A stretch of DNA of 64,000 nt, from positions 1 through 64,000 of the forward strand of contig JBBQZP010000007.1 of NCBI GenBank assembly GCA_038207585.1, in the 5' to 3' direction. The stretch comes from JBBQZP01 sp038207585 (GTDB lineage: Bacteria > Pseudomonadota > Alphaproteobacteria > Rhodobacterales > Rhodobacteraceae). The position numbers and the translations under genes were made by a program. Shown here in pieces: positions 42,665 to 51,355 of the stretch; the first letter of the stretch is position 1, and the number at the start of each line of letters is the position of its first letter. Under the pieces are notes generated by a model. The model worked only from the letters and a program-made list of their open reading frames with translations, did not search any database and was not told where the DNA came from.

Positions 42665-43509
42665 CAGACAAACCTCTTGGCCTGTTCGCGCGTCTGTCGC
42701 GCGCAAGGCCAACCAAGCCCGGTGAGACATATGGCGTGCCGGGGCAAGGAAACACGCTCTGGCTGTCGTTGGGATCAATTGCATTCTTTTTCGCGGTATG
42801 GTGGTTTGTGACCGCGATGGGGTGGGTAAAGCCGCTGTTCGTGCCTCCGCCCATGGCAATTGTCAGCAAGTTTATCAGCATCTGGAATGATGGGTTTACG
42901 GGGACGCCGTTTCTGGAACATGTTCAGATTTCGACGCTCCGGGTATTTGGTGCTTTTGCACTGGCCTGCATCATCGGCCTGCCGTTGGGCCTTGCGATGG
43001 GAATGAGCCCGGTGATGAGCGGGATTTTTGATCCGCCGATCGAATTCTACCGTCCCATTCCGCCTCTGGCCTATCTACCGCTGATGATTATCTGGTTTGG
43101 CATTGGTGAGACTTCAAAGGTTCTGCTGATCTTTCTGTCGGTGTTTGCCCCGGTCGTTCTTGGCGCGCGCTCTGGTGTCAAATCGGCTGCAATCGAGCAG
43201 ATTCACGCTGCCTATTCCTTTGGCGCGACACGCTGGCAGGTGATGCGCCATGTCATCTTTCCGTCAGCCTTGCCCGAGATACTGACCGCGATGCGCATCG
43301 GCATCGGATTTGGCTGGACCACGCTGGTCGCCGCAGAAATGGTCGCGGCAACCAAGGGCCTTGGCTATATGGTTCTGACCGCCAGCCAATTCTTGCAGAC
43401 ACCGGTTGTCATCATGGGCATCTTCATCATCGCCATTATCGCCTTTGCGTTCGACTTGCTGGTGCGTTTTCTGGAGCGGCGTCTGGTGCCGTGGAAGGGT
43501 AGAATGTGA
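42661..43509 (+). CDS. tauC: taurine-type ABC transporter permease
   Basis: A 282-residue permease with about six hydrophobic segments, the first near residues 33-55. Diagnostic are the segments GLPLGLAMGMSPVMSGIFDP, PIPPLAYLPLMIIWFGIGE and the EAA-like loop AAYSFGATRWQVMRHVIFP. This is the TauC/SsuC permease pattern. The ATG overlaps the tauB stop (ATGA). The gene ends the operon and converges on the long leftward aromatic operon. Confidence 0.88.
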   Translation: MTDKPLGLFARLSRARPTKPGETYGVPGQGNTLWLSLGSIAFFFAVWWFVTAMGWVKPLFVPPPMAIVSKFISIWNDGFTGTPFLEHVQISTLRVFGAFALACIIGLPLGLAMGMSPVMSGIFDPPIEFYRPIPPLAYLPLMIIWFGIGETSKVLLIFLSVFAPVVLGARSGVKSAAIEQIHAAYSFGATRWQVMRHVIFPSALPEILTAMRIGIGFGWTTLVAAEMVAATKGLGYMVLTASQFLQTPVVIMGIFIIAIIAFAFDLLVRFLERRLVPWKGRM

Positions 43510-43549
43510 ATAACGCCCCCCTCCGATTGGTCTTGGGCATGACCGGGGG

Positions 43550-43753
43550 TCAATGTTTGGATTTGCCGATCTGGGCGGATTGGCGGGGATGATCGGGCAG
43601 GCCCGAAACCCCGGTCAATGCAAACTGGCAGGCAAACAAGGCCACATTCAGACGTGCCAGTGTGGCATCCCGCAATGGCACCATGGCCAGCATCAACGCG
43701 CGCCGATGCTGCGCCAAAACGCTTTCATCGACGTAAATCCTGACGTTCGGCAT
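43550..43753 (-). CDS. small Pro-1 protein, tautomerase-like (tentative)
   Basis: A 67-residue frame that begins MPNVRIYVDES, two bases after the VOC gene stop. An N-terminal Pro followed by a beta strand is the signature of the tautomerase superfamily (catalytic Pro1). The middle part (ALFACQFALTGVSGLPDHP) would be the second strand region. The last nine residues, SAQIGKSKH, look unlike the family and may reflect a 3' frameshift or truncation. If active it would isomerise an unsaturated dioic acid or enol from the ring-cleavage route. The assignment rests on little sequence. Confidence 0.45.
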   Translation of the reverse strand: MPNVRIYVDESVLAQHRRALMLAMVPLRDATLARLNVALFACQFALTGVSGLPDHPRQSAQIGKSKH

Positions 43754-43755
43754 GT

Positions 43756-44286
43756 CTATCCGTGCGCCACCGGCGACCAGAGTGCGCTTGGGTTGGCGCG
43801 GGTTACGGCCATGCCATCGGGATAGCTGACCAGTTCCAGTTGCATTCCCCACGGTGCGCGGAAATAGACCCAGCGCAGCCCTTCTGACGGGCCCTGGGTC
43901 ATCAGCGTGGGCACGCCCTGCACCTCGACACCTTGGGATGTCAGATAGGCCACCGCCGCGTCGATATCCTCCACGACAAATCCAAGATGAGCCGCCCCCA
44001 CGTCGCTGTTGGCGGGGGGCACCTGCACGGCACCGTCCAGTTCATATTCGAAAAGCTCGAACGCGGGCCCGTTCTTACACCGCAACATCCTCAATGTCTT
44101 GACCACTGCGCGTGGATGAACACCCAGATGCACCGCCATCCAATCATCGTCCGCCACAAAGGGCCCGATTTCAAACGCGACGTCGCAGCCGATGATATCG
44201 ACAAAAAACCGCGTCGCCTGCTCGATATCGGGTACGGTGAACCCGATATGATCGCTGCCTGCCAAGCCGGGAAGGCCGCCGCTCAT
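43756..44286 (-). CDS. VOC-family (glyoxalase/bleomycin-resistance fold) protein
   Basis: A 176-residue protein with two beta-alpha-beta-beta-beta modules. Metal-ligand-type residues appear as SDHIGFTVPDIEQATRFFV, PAFELFEYELDG, AAHLGFVVEDIDAAVAYL and GMQLELVSYPDG, the usual H/E/H/E set. Such proteins act as lyases, epimerases or extradiol-type dioxygenases. The gene overlaps the monooxygenase stop (ATGA) and belongs to the leftward hydroxyquinol operon; a role in isomerising or opening an intermediate is likely but unspecified. Confidence 0.75.
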   Translation of the reverse strand: MSGGLPGLAGSDHIGFTVPDIEQATRFFVDIIGCDVAFEIGPFVADDDWMAVHLGVHPRAVVKTLRMLRCKNGPAFELFEYELDGAVQVPPANSDVGAAHLGFVVEDIDAAVAYLTSQGVEVQGVPTLMTQGPSEGLRWVYFRAPWGMQLELVSYPDGMAVTRANPSALWSPVAHG

Positions 44287-44594
44287 CGTGTGCTGGCCGC
44301 GTCGCTGATCATCGTCATCAGACGCAGTTTCTGAAGTTCGAACACCTTGTCAATGACCTCGGCAAAGGCCTGAAGGTGCGGCATCTGCATATGCTTGTCC
44401 CATTCCGCGCGGGTCGTCCAGTTTTCATAAAAGGTGAATTCTGCGGGGTCTTCGTCATCCTGATGCAACCAGTATTCAACGCAGCCCGGCTCGGCGCGGG
44501 TGGGCGCGATCAGGCCGGTCAGAAACGCCTTTGTCTCGTCGATCTGGCCATTCAAGGCGCGCAGATGTGCAACGACGGTAAGCTGTGTGGTCAT
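44283..44594 (-). CDS. ABM-domain quinol monooxygenase-like protein
   Basis: A 103-residue single-domain protein of the antibiotic-biosynthesis-monooxygenase superfamily (YgiN-like dimeric ferredoxin-like fold). Typical are TVVAHLRALNGQIDETKAFL, AEPGCVEYWLHQDDEDPAEF and FYENWTTRAEWDKHM. Relatives oxidise quinols or aromatic polyketides without cofactor. In this operon it could hydroxylate a phenolic ring to hydroxyquinol or oxidise a quinol. Strong GGGAGGG ribosome site seven bases before the ATG. Confidence 0.78.
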   Translation of the reverse strand: MTTQLTVVAHLRALNGQIDETKAFLTGLIAPTRAEPGCVEYWLHQDDEDPAEFTFYENWTTRAEWDKHMQMPHLQAFAEVIDKVFELQKLRLMTMISDAASTR

Positions 44595-44618
44595 GGGTTT
44601 TCCCTCCCTTTGCAGGCG

Positions 44619-45677
44619 TCAAATCCGCCCTGTCAGCACCTTGTAGGTATCAATCAAAGCGTCCGCGTTCCGGGTGGTCAGCGCCCGTTTGCCTGCTTCG
44701 ATCTCGAACGCCATTTCGACAACGCGCGCGTTCATCGGGGCGTCTTTGCCAGCGGCTTTCAGCTTTTCGATCACAACGCCGTTGACGTCATCAATTTCGG
44801 CACGACGGCCTTTGCGCCAGTCCTGCAACGAACATGTCAGCGTGTCGTCACGCGAGAACGTCGACAGGACCATGTCGAAAATCTGATCGACATAGCGCTC
44901 GGGATCGTTGCTCATTGTTGGCGGCATGCCGATGATGGGCATGATGGTTGCCCCGTCGGCAAGGGCTGCCGCCATCGCCTCGTAACCGGCAAGACGCATC
45001 ACCTCAAGAAACGCCTTGTCCTGGGCTGCGGGGCGCAAAGCAGTGTCGATAATGGCCGAGGGGATAAGCTCGGCTGCATTGACGATCAGCTTCATCCATT
45101 TGGCCGAATGGATGTCATCCACAACCTCGACGGTGCCCGAGTGGCGCAAAAGTGCTGCAACCGCCTCGACGCGGTGCTGTTGAGCGGGGTCCACCGCCCC
45201 CATCGCAAACCACGACTCGTCCGTGTCATTCTGGCGGTTGGTGATCCCCGGTTCCCAGATGTTCGACGCGATCTCGATCACGGCACCGATGGTGCGATGG
45301 GCACCGACAATCTGCGCGATGTCCTCGTGGGTCATGCCGTTTTGCAGACCAACGACAAAGCCGTCGTCTGCAAGCACCGGCTTTATGATCTCGGCGGCCC
45401 AGCGGGTGTCATAGGCTTTGACGACCATGAAGATCACGTCGAAGGGTTGTTTGATCTCCGCGATTTCGCAAAGGTGCAAGGCCTTGACCGGCGTGTGCAG
45501 GACGCGGGTTGGCAGGTTCACTGTCAGCCCATTCGCCCGCATGGCCTCTACATGAGCCGGCCATTGGTCGATGAAGGTGACATCAAGCCCGGCCAGCACG
45601 AAATCAGCGGCAATAGACGCGCCCTGCGCCCCGGTTCCGATAAAGGCAATGCGGCGACTATCGGCTTTATGTGGCAT
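44619..45677 (-). CDS. ketopantoate reductase (ApbA/PanE)-like oxidoreductase
   Basis: A 352-residue protein. The Rossmann start is RIAFIGTGAQGASIAADFVL, followed by MVVKAYDTRWAAEII and VVGLQNGMTHEDIAQIVG. The second domain has the Lys/Asn helix SAKWMKLIVNAAELIPSAI. Start ATG 45677 has AAGGGGGG five bases upstream. The family includes 2-dehydropantoate 2-reductase, but paralogues in catabolic operons reduce or oxidise other 2-keto or beta-hydroxy acids. A catabolic role is more likely here than pantothenate synthesis. Confidence 0.78.
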   Translation of the reverse strand: MPHKADSRRIAFIGTGAQGASIAADFVLAGLDVTFIDQWPAHVEAMRANGLTVNLPTRVLHTPVKALHLCEIAEIKQPFDVIFMVVKAYDTRWAAEIIKPVLADDGFVVGLQNGMTHEDIAQIVGAHRTIGAVIEIASNIWEPGITNRQNDTDESWFAMGAVDPAQQHRVEAVAALLRHSGTVEVVDDIHSAKWMKLIVNAAELIPSAIIDTALRPAAQDKAFLEVMRLAGYEAMAAALADGATIMPIIGMPPTMSNDPERYVDQIFDMVLSTFSRDDTLTCSLQDWRKGRRAEIDDVNGVVIEKLKAAGKDAPMNARVVEMAFEIEAGKRALTTRNADALIDTYKVLTGRI

Positions 45678-45691
45678 CACGGCCCCCCTTG

Positions 45692-46558
45692 TCAGGCGTT
45701 GTCAGTTTTGGGTGACAGGACAAAATCATAGACCGATCGCCATTTGGTCGCACCGTTCGTGACAGGCTCGAAAGCGGCGATCAGCGTTTGCTTGACGCCG
45801 AACACCGCGTCCGATTGCAGGTAATCATCCCCTGCGACGAAGGTATGCGTGGTCACGCGGTCATAGCCATCGGCGCTGATGATAAAGTGCATATGCGCGG
45901 GCCGAAACGGGTGCCGCCCAAGATGGCCAAGCATCTGCCCGACCGGTCCATCATCGGGGATCGGGTAGGCGACCGGCTTGATCCCGTCAAACCAATAGCG
46001 CCCGTCCGCCCCGGTCTTGAAGACGCCGCGATTGTTGTGGCGCGGTTGTGTATCGGGTTGCTGCACATCGTAAAAGCCGTCCTCGTTATCGGACCACACA
46101 TCAATCCGCACGCCTGTGATCGGCGCACCGTTCAGGTCAGTTACAGTGCCCTCAAAACGGCAGGTTTCTGCCCCGCTCTGCTGCGTGATATTTGCACCCA
46201 TGGGATACTCAGGCGCACCGTCTACATGAAACGGGCCAAGAACGGTGTTTTCGGTAGCACCACTTGGCCTGCGATTGTTGATGGCATCGACCAGCATTGA
46301 AACGCCAAGTGTATCCGACAACAGGATGAACTCCTGCCGGTTGCCGTCGCAGGTCTGGCCGGTGCGGGTCAGAAAATCAATCGCCACACCCCATTCATCC
46401 TGGGTCAACTCTACATCCTTGACGAAGGCATGCAGATGGTGGACCAGCCGGTTCATCACCTGCGCCAGCCGCGCGTCGGCACCGGGCCCAACCCGCGCCG
46501 TGACCGCCTCGACAGACCGGGCTTCCGTGAAATAGTCGATTTTGGCCTTGTCCGTCAT
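45692..46558 (-). CDS. hydroxyquinol 1,2-dioxygenase (intradiol)
   Basis: A 288-residue intradiol dioxygenase. The N-terminal helical linker domain is followed by the catalytic barrel. Iron ligands are seen as the Tyr in GAPEYPMGANI, the Tyr in VAYPIPDDGPVGQML and the two His in RPAHMHFIISADGYD. RHPFRPAHMHF with PDDGPVGQ is typical of hydroxyquinol and catechol 1,2-dioxygenases. The ATG at 46558 has AAGGA seven bases upstream; an alternative ATG at 46582 overlaps the previous stop. Next to maleylacetate reductase, the substrate is best read as hydroxyquinol, giving maleylacetate. Confidence 0.87.
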   Translation of the reverse strand: MTDKAKIDYFTEARSVEAVTARVGPGADARLAQVMNRLVHHLHAFVKDVELTQDEWGVAIDFLTRTGQTCDGNRQEFILLSDTLGVSMLVDAINNRRPSGATENTVLGPFHVDGAPEYPMGANITQQSGAETCRFEGTVTDLNGAPITGVRIDVWSDNEDGFYDVQQPDTQPRHNNRGVFKTGADGRYWFDGIKPVAYPIPDDGPVGQMLGHLGRHPFRPAHMHFIISADGYDRVTTHTFVAGDDYLQSDAVFGVKQTLIAAFEPVTNGATKWRSVYDFVLSPKTDNA

Positions 46559-46578
46559 CGGGGTTTCCTTTGTCGATT

Positions 46579-47640
46579 TCATGCGCTGGGCCGGGTGCCG
46601 TTCAAGGCGCCGGTCAGCAGGTGCAAAATGCCATCGCGGGAGATCTCGCGTGGGTTCCAATAGGGGTTTTTCACCGCCAAATCGGCCGCTTTTTCCAGAT
46701 CTGCAACCGTCACACCCAGATCGCGCAGGGCGCGCGGCGCACCAAGCCGGGTCGCAAGATCATACAGCCCGCCGCCAAGATCACCGTCAAAAAGCGCCGC
46801 TGCGGGGGCCAGTGCGTCGCTTGCAGCCTCGGCATTAAATGCCACCGTATGGGGCAGCAAGATCGCGTGGGTCTCCGCATGTGGCAGATCGAATGTGCCG
46901 CCCAGAGTGTGGCACAGCTTGTGATGCAGCGACATACCAACAGACCCCAGCACAACACCGCAAAGCCAGGACCCATAAAGCGCGTCCGACCGCGCGTATA
47001 TGTCATGGGGCGCAGCAACGATGCGGGGAAGCGCGTCTTGGAGGGCGCGGATCGCCTCGACCGCCATCAGGCTGGTGACGGGATTGCGATCTTGCGCATA
47101 TAGCCCCTCGACCGCATGGGCGATGGCGTTCAGCCCGCTTGATACGCTCATCGGGACGGGCAATCCAAGGGTCAGACCGGGGTCATAGATCACGGTGTCA
47201 GGCCGGATCGCCGGATCACGCAGGGTTGTTTTCACCCCGTTTTCCGTCTGGCCAAGGATGTCGGTCACTTCAGAGCCGGCATAGGTCGTCGCGACCACCA
47301 GATGCGGCGCCTTGTTGCGCCATGACATCGCCTTGCCCAGCCCGATCGTGGACCCGCCGCCAATCGACACAATGCCATCGGCATCGGCGGCAGTATATGC
47401 CGCAAGGGCAAGATCCGTCACATCCACCGGCGTGTGCATCTTCGCGCCCGCAAACACCCCGGCGGCCAGTAGCCCGACATCGCCTGCCAGCCGCTCCGCA
47501 TCGTCTTTCTGAAAGGGCGTCGACAGAAACAGCATCCGATTGCAGCCCAGACTTTTGATCTCCTCGGCCAGTCCGGTGATCGACCCGGCCCCGAAGATCA
47601 CCCGGGACGGCGCGGATTTATAGATAAAGGCTGATGTCAT
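46579..47640 (-). CDS. maleylacetate reductase
   Basis: A 353-residue iron-type alcohol dehydrogenase. Cofactor segments are VIFGAGSITGLAEEI and IVSIGGGSTIGLGKAM. The metal-binding residues lie in GLNAIAHAVEGLYA and MSLHHKLCHTLGGTFDLPHAETHAI, matching the HxxxH/H pattern of maleylacetate reductases. It reduces maleylacetate to 3-oxoadipate with NAD(P)H. It is directly upstream of the hydroxyquinol dioxygenase and downstream of the fused ABC gene. The short partial gene at 2-493 is a paralogue. Confidence 0.88.
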   Translation of the reverse strand: MTSAFIYKSAPSRVIFGAGSITGLAEEIKSLGCNRMLFLSTPFQKDDAERLAGDVGLLAAGVFAGAKMHTPVDVTDLALAAYTAADADGIVSIGGGSTIGLGKAMSWRNKAPHLVVATTYAGSEVTDILGQTENGVKTTLRDPAIRPDTVIYDPGLTLGLPVPMSVSSGLNAIAHAVEGLYAQDRNPVTSLMAVEAIRALQDALPRIVAAPHDIYARSDALYGSWLCGVVLGSVGMSLHHKLCHTLGGTFDLPHAETHAILLPHTVAFNAEAASDALAPAAALFDGDLGGGLYDLATRLGAPRALRDLGVTVADLEKAADLAVKNPYWNPREISRDGILHLLTGALNGTRPSA

Positions 47641-47679
47641 CGGGATCGACGTTCTTTCCAATTGAGGGCGCTTGCGGGC

Positions 47680-50214
47680 TCAGGTTTCGGCACGCCCGCG
47701 CGCGGTGGAATAGATCAGGGCTGCAATCAGGATCAGCGCGCCCTGAAACAGGTATTGGTACATTTGCGAAAGACCCAGAAAGGATACGGCATTCAGCACT
47801 TCGGTCAGCAAAACGGCACCCAGAACCGTGCCTATAAAGGTGCCGCGCCCGCCCTTCAGGTTGGTGCCGCCAAGCACCACTGCGGTGATGCTGGCCAAGG
47901 TGTAACCAACGCCTTGTGCCGGATCACCCACGCCGATTTGCGCCATCAGCATCACAGCGCCGCAGGCCGTCAAAAGCGAAACGGCGATGTAGCCCAGCAC
48001 AAAGGCGCGGTCGATGCGAATGCCCATGCGACGCGCAGACCCTTCGTCAGACCCGATCGCACGCAGCGTCCAGCCGACGCGACGGGTCCGCAGAACAAAT
48101 TCCCCGATCAGCGCAAAGCCGACCAAAACCATGAATGCCACAGGAATCGGGCCGATTTTATAGGAAATCATATCCATCACCGGAAAGTTTATGTAGCCGC
48201 CAGGACCATCGCGCAAAACAAAGCTCATGCCCTGAAGGCCGATGTACATCGCAAGCGTCGCCGCGATGGGCGTGAAATTGACAAAGCGGATCAGCACGCC
48301 GTTGATCAAGCCTACGACCAGCCCCCCCGCAAAGATCAGCACGAACCCCAACGCAATCATGGCAGGCGTCTGTCCGTCGTTCACGAAAAAGGACGCCACA
48401 ACGACAAGAAACCCCGCAAGCGGGCCAACAGACAGATCAATGCCGCCCGTCATCAGCGCGATGGTCTGCCCCATGGCAATGAACCCCAGTGCCGTCGCCA
48501 GCAGCAGAATGTTGGACACATTGAAGAAGGAAAGATAACGCTCGTTCTGTCCGAACACATACAGCGCCAAAAGGATGATCACACATGCCAGCGGCACCGC
48601 TGTCGCATTGTCCGATTGCATGAAGTGGCGCAGGCGGCCACCTGCGGCTTTGCCACTTTGCGTGACAACGCCGACACCATCGACATGGGATTGCGCGCTG
48701 ACAGCGGCCTGCACGATCCGGGGTTCTGTGATGTCATCACCGCGCAGTGTTTCCACCACGCGCCCCCGCGACATGACGATGACCACGTCGCACAGCCCTT
48801 CAAGCTCGGCTGCGTCAGACGAATTTACAATCACGGGCGTCCCGGATTGCGACACTTCTCGCAGAATGCGGTAGATTTCGAACCGCGCGCCCACATCCAC
48901 ACCCTGCGTCGGCTCGTCGGCAATGATGAAGCCGGGTTTGGACATCAGCGCCCGTGACATCACGACCTTTTGCTGATTGCCGCCCGACAGCGACATGATG
49001 TTGGCATCAAGTCCGGGCGTCTTGACTGACAGCGATGTGAAAGTGCGCTTGACCTCGGCCACTTCTTTCTTGCGACTAAGAACCCCTGCGAGGCTGAACT
49101 TTTCCAATGCCGTGAAGGTCGCATTTTCGCGCACAGTCAGGTCGGAGGCGACACCTTCGGCATGACGATCAGACGGCATAAAGGCGGTTTGGCGCGACAG
49201 TTCGGCGTGGCTCAGCGGCCTGCCGTTCAAGTGCACGGCGCCTGTCCACCGCGACAGGCCCGCCAGCGCGCGCATCAGGTCGCTTTGCCCGTTTCCGTCA
49301 ACACCGGCCACGCCGATGATCTGGCCGCGCCCAACTTCAAAAGTGATGTCCTTGAATCCGTGACCAGACAGGCCTGCGACCGCGAAATTGATCGGCGGCG
49401 CTGCATCGACGCATTTTGGCGGAAACGCCGACGCCAGGGTGCGCCCAACGATCAAGCCCAAAAGGGCGTCATCGGTGATTTCGGACACCAGTCCGCTGCC
49501 TTGCATCTTGCCATCGCGCAACACTGTCACGCGGTCGGCAATCTGGCGCAGTTCTGCCAAGCGGTGGGTAATGTAGATAACGGCGGTGCCGCTGGCGACA
49601 ACATCACGAATACGGCCAAACAACATATCTGTGGCATCCTTATCAAGGGCCGCGGTCGGCTCGTCCAGGATCAGGATACGGGGTTGCATCGCCAAGGCCT
49701 TGGCAATTTCCAGCAGATGCTTTTGTGCAATGTTCAGGGAGGCCGCACGCATGGTCAACGGCACAAACAGGCCCACGTCAGTCAACATCTTTTCGGCAAT
49801 CGCCTGCGGCTGATCGCTGGCGAACACGCTGTTCGGCAAGGCCACGCGCAGGTTTTCAAGCACTGACAGATCGTCAAGGATCGCAGGATGCTGATAGGAA
49901 ATCGAAATGCCAAGTGCTGAAGCTTTTTCGGGCGTCATCGGCGACACCTGTTCGCCCTGAAAATCAATGCTGCCGATCTCTGGCTGCAGAACCCCGGAAA
50001 TCAGGTTCATCAGGGTCGATTTGCCGGCCCCATTTTCACCAAGGATCGCGTGAACTTCGCCGGGGTAGATATCGACCGACACATTTGACAAGGCCGGAAT
50101 ACCGGAAAACAGCTTGGTGATTTGCGTCAGCCGCAGCATCGCATCGCCCGGCAACTCCGTCACGGGCGCATCATCAGATTGTCCTGTCGTTGCATGGGCG
50201 AGCGTCATGGTCAT
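47680..50214 (-). CDS. sugar-type ABC transporter: ATPase fused to permease
   Basis: An 844-residue single protein. Residues ~25-515 are an RbsA-type tandem ATPase: first Walker A GENGAGKSTLMN, ILILDEPTAALDKDATD, then a second, degenerate nucleotide site (GVDGNGQSDLMRAL) with signature SLSGGNQQKVVMSRAL and IIADEPTQGVDVGA. Residues ~535-844 form a complete CUT2 permease (IALMTGGIDLSVGPLAGFL, GTNLKGGRGTFIGTVLGAV). In most systems these are separate rbsA and rbsC genes. A second permease and a binding protein are encoded just upstream, so the complex probably has one fused and one separate membrane subunit. Confidence 0.9.
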   Translation of the reverse strand: MTMTLAHATTGQSDDAPVTELPGDAMLRLTQITKLFSGIPALSNVSVDIYPGEVHAILGENGAGKSTLMNLISGVLQPEIGSIDFQGEQVSPMTPEKASALGISISYQHPAILDDLSVLENLRVALPNSVFASDQPQAIAEKMLTDVGLFVPLTMRAASLNIAQKHLLEIAKALAMQPRILILDEPTAALDKDATDMLFGRIRDVVASGTAVIYITHRLAELRQIADRVTVLRDGKMQGSGLVSEITDDALLGLIVGRTLASAFPPKCVDAAPPINFAVAGLSGHGFKDITFEVGRGQIIGVAGVDGNGQSDLMRALAGLSRWTGAVHLNGRPLSHAELSRQTAFMPSDRHAEGVASDLTVRENATFTALEKFSLAGVLSRKKEVAEVKRTFTSLSVKTPGLDANIMSLSGGNQQKVVMSRALMSKPGFIIADEPTQGVDVGARFEIYRILREVSQSGTPVIVNSSDAAELEGLCDVVIVMSRGRVVETLRGDDITEPRIVQAAVSAQSHVDGVGVVTQSGKAAGGRLRHFMQSDNATAVPLACVIILLALYVFGQNERYLSFFNVSNILLLATALGFIAMGQTIALMTGGIDLSVGPLAGFLVVVASFFVNDGQTPAMIALGFVLIFAGGLVVGLINGVLIRFVNFTPIAATLAMYIGLQGMSFVLRDGPGGYINFPVMDMISYKIGPIPVAFMVLVGFALIGEFVLRTRRVGWTLRAIGSDEGSARRMGIRIDRAFVLGYIAVSLLTACGAVMLMAQIGVGDPAQGVGYTLASITAVVLGGTNLKGGRGTFIGTVLGAVLLTEVLNAVSFLGLSQMYQYLFQGALILIAALIYSTARGRAET

Positions 50215-50252
50215 CCCGTCAATTCTGGCATGGCTATGTGGTAATCAGGATT

Positions 50253-50283
50253 GGCCCCGGAGCATAAACTACACCCCGGGGCC
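50253..50283 (-). terminator. hairpin after the binding-protein gene
   Basis: GGCCCCGG (50253-50260) and CCGGGGCC (50276-50283) pair perfectly with a 15-base loop, ten bases past the binding-protein stop codon on the reverse strand. It separates that gene from the ATPase-permease gene. Confidence 0.55.
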
Positions 50284-50293
50284 ATCATTGACG

Positions 50294-51355
50294 TTATTGA
50301 CCGACGGCTTTTGCCTGCGCGTCGTCTGCCATTTCGGCCGACAGATAGATCGCGCCGGGCAGGTCCGCGCGACAGGTCACAGGGTTTGGCGTGCCCGATA
50401 CGGAATCTTCATACACCGGAGCGCTGAAAATCTCGGCGGTGGGCAGGGTGCCACCCGTCGCTTCAGCAACCGCCCACTGCACGGCAAGGCGGACGTTGTC
50501 GTTGCCCGTTGCCACCGTGAACAGTTTGAAGTCCGGGTTCGCTTCGTGGTTCTGTTCCCAGAAGCACGACAGCGAGTTGCCGTCTGACGTGGCCAGCGCC
50601 GGGATCGAGCGTTTGAATTCCCCAAACACCGGCAAAGCCCCGACCAGCGACGGGCCAAAATCAGACACGATCACGTCGATCTTGTCGTTCTTGGCGATCT
50701 CTGCCGAAAGAACCTGCTGGGTCAGCGACGGATCCCAGTTGGTCACCGCAAACGGCTCCGGGTTGATGAAGACGTATTTGTCATCCAGCACGGATTTCAT
50801 GCCTGCCAATTCGTCAACGCCCTGGCTGTTGCCCGCCGGACCGCTAAGGAACAACAGATTGCCGCCATCCGGCAGAATGCTCTTGATCCAGTTGCCCCAG
50901 TTCACGCCATCATCAAAGAACGATGAGCCAATGAACTTGGTGTAGTTTGTGCCGGCCTCACCGCCAACGTTCACGCGGTAGGGAACCACGATCGTGCCGG
51001 CGCGATACGCGTTTGTCAGCGCGGGCAGAACGGCCGGGCCGGAATCGCCAAAGACAACCATTGCGTTGATGCCGCGTGCCGACATTGCGTTGATATCAGA
51101 GATCGCCTTTTGCGTATCACCCTGGCCGTCCGCATATTCGTAGGTGGTGATGCTGGGACACTTGGCGGCTTCTTCGGCACCGGATGCGGTCGTCACCAAA
51201 CGCCAGCTGTTGCCGCCAAAGCCGTCGAGCAGCGCCAAAGATGCTTCGTTCGGGCCGCACCACGATGGCGTTTCTGCCATTGCAGATGTTGCGGCAATCG
51301 CAAGTGCCATGGCCAGCGTCGATACCGTCGCCGACGTATTGAGTGTCTTAAACAT
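50294..51355 (-). CDS. sugar-type ABC transporter substrate-binding protein
   Basis: A 353-residue periplasmic protein. The ATG at 51355 gives a clear signal peptide (TVSTLAMALAIAATSAMA). The mature part is a type I periplasmic-binding fold of the CUT2 class: GGNSWRLVTTASGAEEAAKC, INAMSARGINAMVVFGDSG and LLFLSGPAGNSQGVDELAG. Two cysteines near the mature N-terminus (PSWCGPNE, AAKCPS) could form a disulfide. Ligands of this class are sugars, cyclitols or nucleosides, an unexpected partner for aromatic ring-cleavage genes. It overlaps the permease stop by eight bases. Confidence 0.85.
   Translation of the reverse strand: MFKTLNTSATVSTLAMALAIAATSAMAETPSWCGPNEASLALLDGFGGNSWRLVTTASGAEEAAKCPSITTYEYADGQGDTQKAISDINAMSARGINAMVVFGDSGPAVLPALTNAYRAGTIVVPYRVNVGGEAGTNYTKFIGSSFFDDGVNWGNWIKSILPDGGNLLFLSGPAGNSQGVDELAGMKSVLDDKYVFINPEPFAVTNWDPSLTQQVLSAEIAKNDKIDVIVSDFGPSLVGALPVFGEFKRSIPALATSDGNSLSCFWEQNHEANPDFKLFTVATGNDNVRLAVQWAVAEATGGTLPTAEIFSAPVYEDSVSGTPNPVTCRADLPGAIYLSAEMADDAQAKAVGQ

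Noticed and set aside
44376..45731. Long forward frame (451 codons) opposite the ketopantoate-reductase-like gene
   Set aside because: Antisense shadow. Same reasoning applies to 17826-19157, 14273-15352 and 2633-3880.
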